Assembly (NCBI GenBank): GCA_030527065.1
Contig: JAUNBO010000035.1
Coordinates: forward strand, 1-13,005
Direction: 5' to 3'
DNA from: Bacillota bacterium
Lineage (GTDB): Bacteria > Bacillota > Clostridia > Peptostreptococcales > Anaerovoracaceae
Length of the DNA: 13,005 nucleotides
Part shown: one piece after another, positions 12,933 through 13,005 of the stretch
Layout: each line of letters starts with the position of its first letter
Numbering within the stretch: position 1 is the first letter of the stretch
Translations under genes and position numbers: made by a program
Notes under the pieces: generated by a model
Told to the model about the DNA's origin: nothing
The model's database searches: none
Seen by the model: only the letters and a program-made list of their open reading frames with translations

Positions 12933-13005
12933 ATGGACTATCTGGTTACCTTCCATACCCATCTGGACGCCATCCAATAAATCAAAATCCTGAAGGGCAA
13001 AGGCA
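12933..13005 (+). pseudogene. Second DUF3343-like gene, stopped at codon 16 and cut by the right edge
   Basis: ATG 12933 has GAGG eight bases upstream and a strong promoter. The first 15 codons read MDYLVTFHTHLDAIQ, like the N-terminal strand and helix of DUF3343 proteins (compare VVVTFATTVNALAMER at 8284-8520). Codon 16 is TAA (12978-12980), after which the same frame continues IKILKGKG, which still fits the family's helix before the GIPG segment. The simplest reading is a nonsense mutation in a second DUF3343 gene. The rest lies outside the window, so the assignment rests on about 23 residues. Confidence 0.5.

Noticed and set aside
1..13005. CRISPR arrays, insertion sequences, phage genes or rRNA
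   Set aside because: No regularly spaced repeats, transposase motifs or rRNA-like sequence were seen on either strand; the only sizeable repeat is the 142-base TA repeat.

Overview
The window looks like a chromosomal segment of a moderately GC-rich, strictly anaerobic Gram-positive bacterium, most likely a member of the Clostridia. This is inferred from strong AGGAGG-type ribosome binding sites, TTGACA/TATAAT promoters with 17-bp spacers, and a gene complement (DUF3343, YedF, YedE, a LysR-type regulator inside the sel operon, EF2568-type class V desulfurases) that is typical of clostridial selenium loci. It has two parts: a small toxin-antitoxin (TA) island (1 to about 1960) and a selenium metabolism island (about 2000 to the right edge).

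TA island. On the minus strand run an AbrB-type antitoxin and RelE-like toxin pair (1138 to 612), then an MNT-domain nucleotidyltransferase (533-228) overlapped by a short chimeric gene (238-32), then the first ten codons of a second RelE-like toxin cut by the left edge. The chimera joins the N-terminal third of a HepT-like protein in frame to the C-terminal third of the AbrB antitoxin. Bases 1-142 are a 96% direct repeat of 847-988. Divergent from this, on the plus strand, is an intact MntA/HepT pair (1291-1900) closed by a strong terminator. A perfect 11-bp dyad overlaps the predicted start of AbrB transcription.

Selenium island. A minus-strand unit reads DUF3343 - yedF - class V cysteine desulfurase (8520 to 6511), followed by a promoter, tRNA-Sec (UCA), selA, a LysR regulator and selB (6371 to 2004), with the protein genes overlapping or tightly packed. 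selD lies divergently on the plus strand (8916-9956). It carries an in-frame UGA at codon 17, the position of the catalytic Cys of E. coli SelD, followed by a SECIS-like hairpin whose tip resembles that of fdhF. A second minus-strand unit, yedE - tusA-like - second desulfurase (12691 to 10073), follows. At the right edge a promoter and ribosome binding site lead into a second DUF3343-like frame that is stopped at codon 16 by TAA.

Expected working: YedE imports a selenium or sulfur species; TusA/YedF-like proteins and the desulfurases probably mobilise and carry it to SelD; SelD makes selenophosphate; SelA converts Ser-tRNA-Sec to Sec-tRNA-Sec; SelB delivers that tRNA to UGA codons. Because SelD is itself predicted to be a selenoprotein, the pathway needs its own product. 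The most unusual items are the HepT-AbrB chimera, the Sec-SelD with a distally placed fdhF-like SECIS, the duplicated carrier/desulfurase modules, and the broken second DUF3343.
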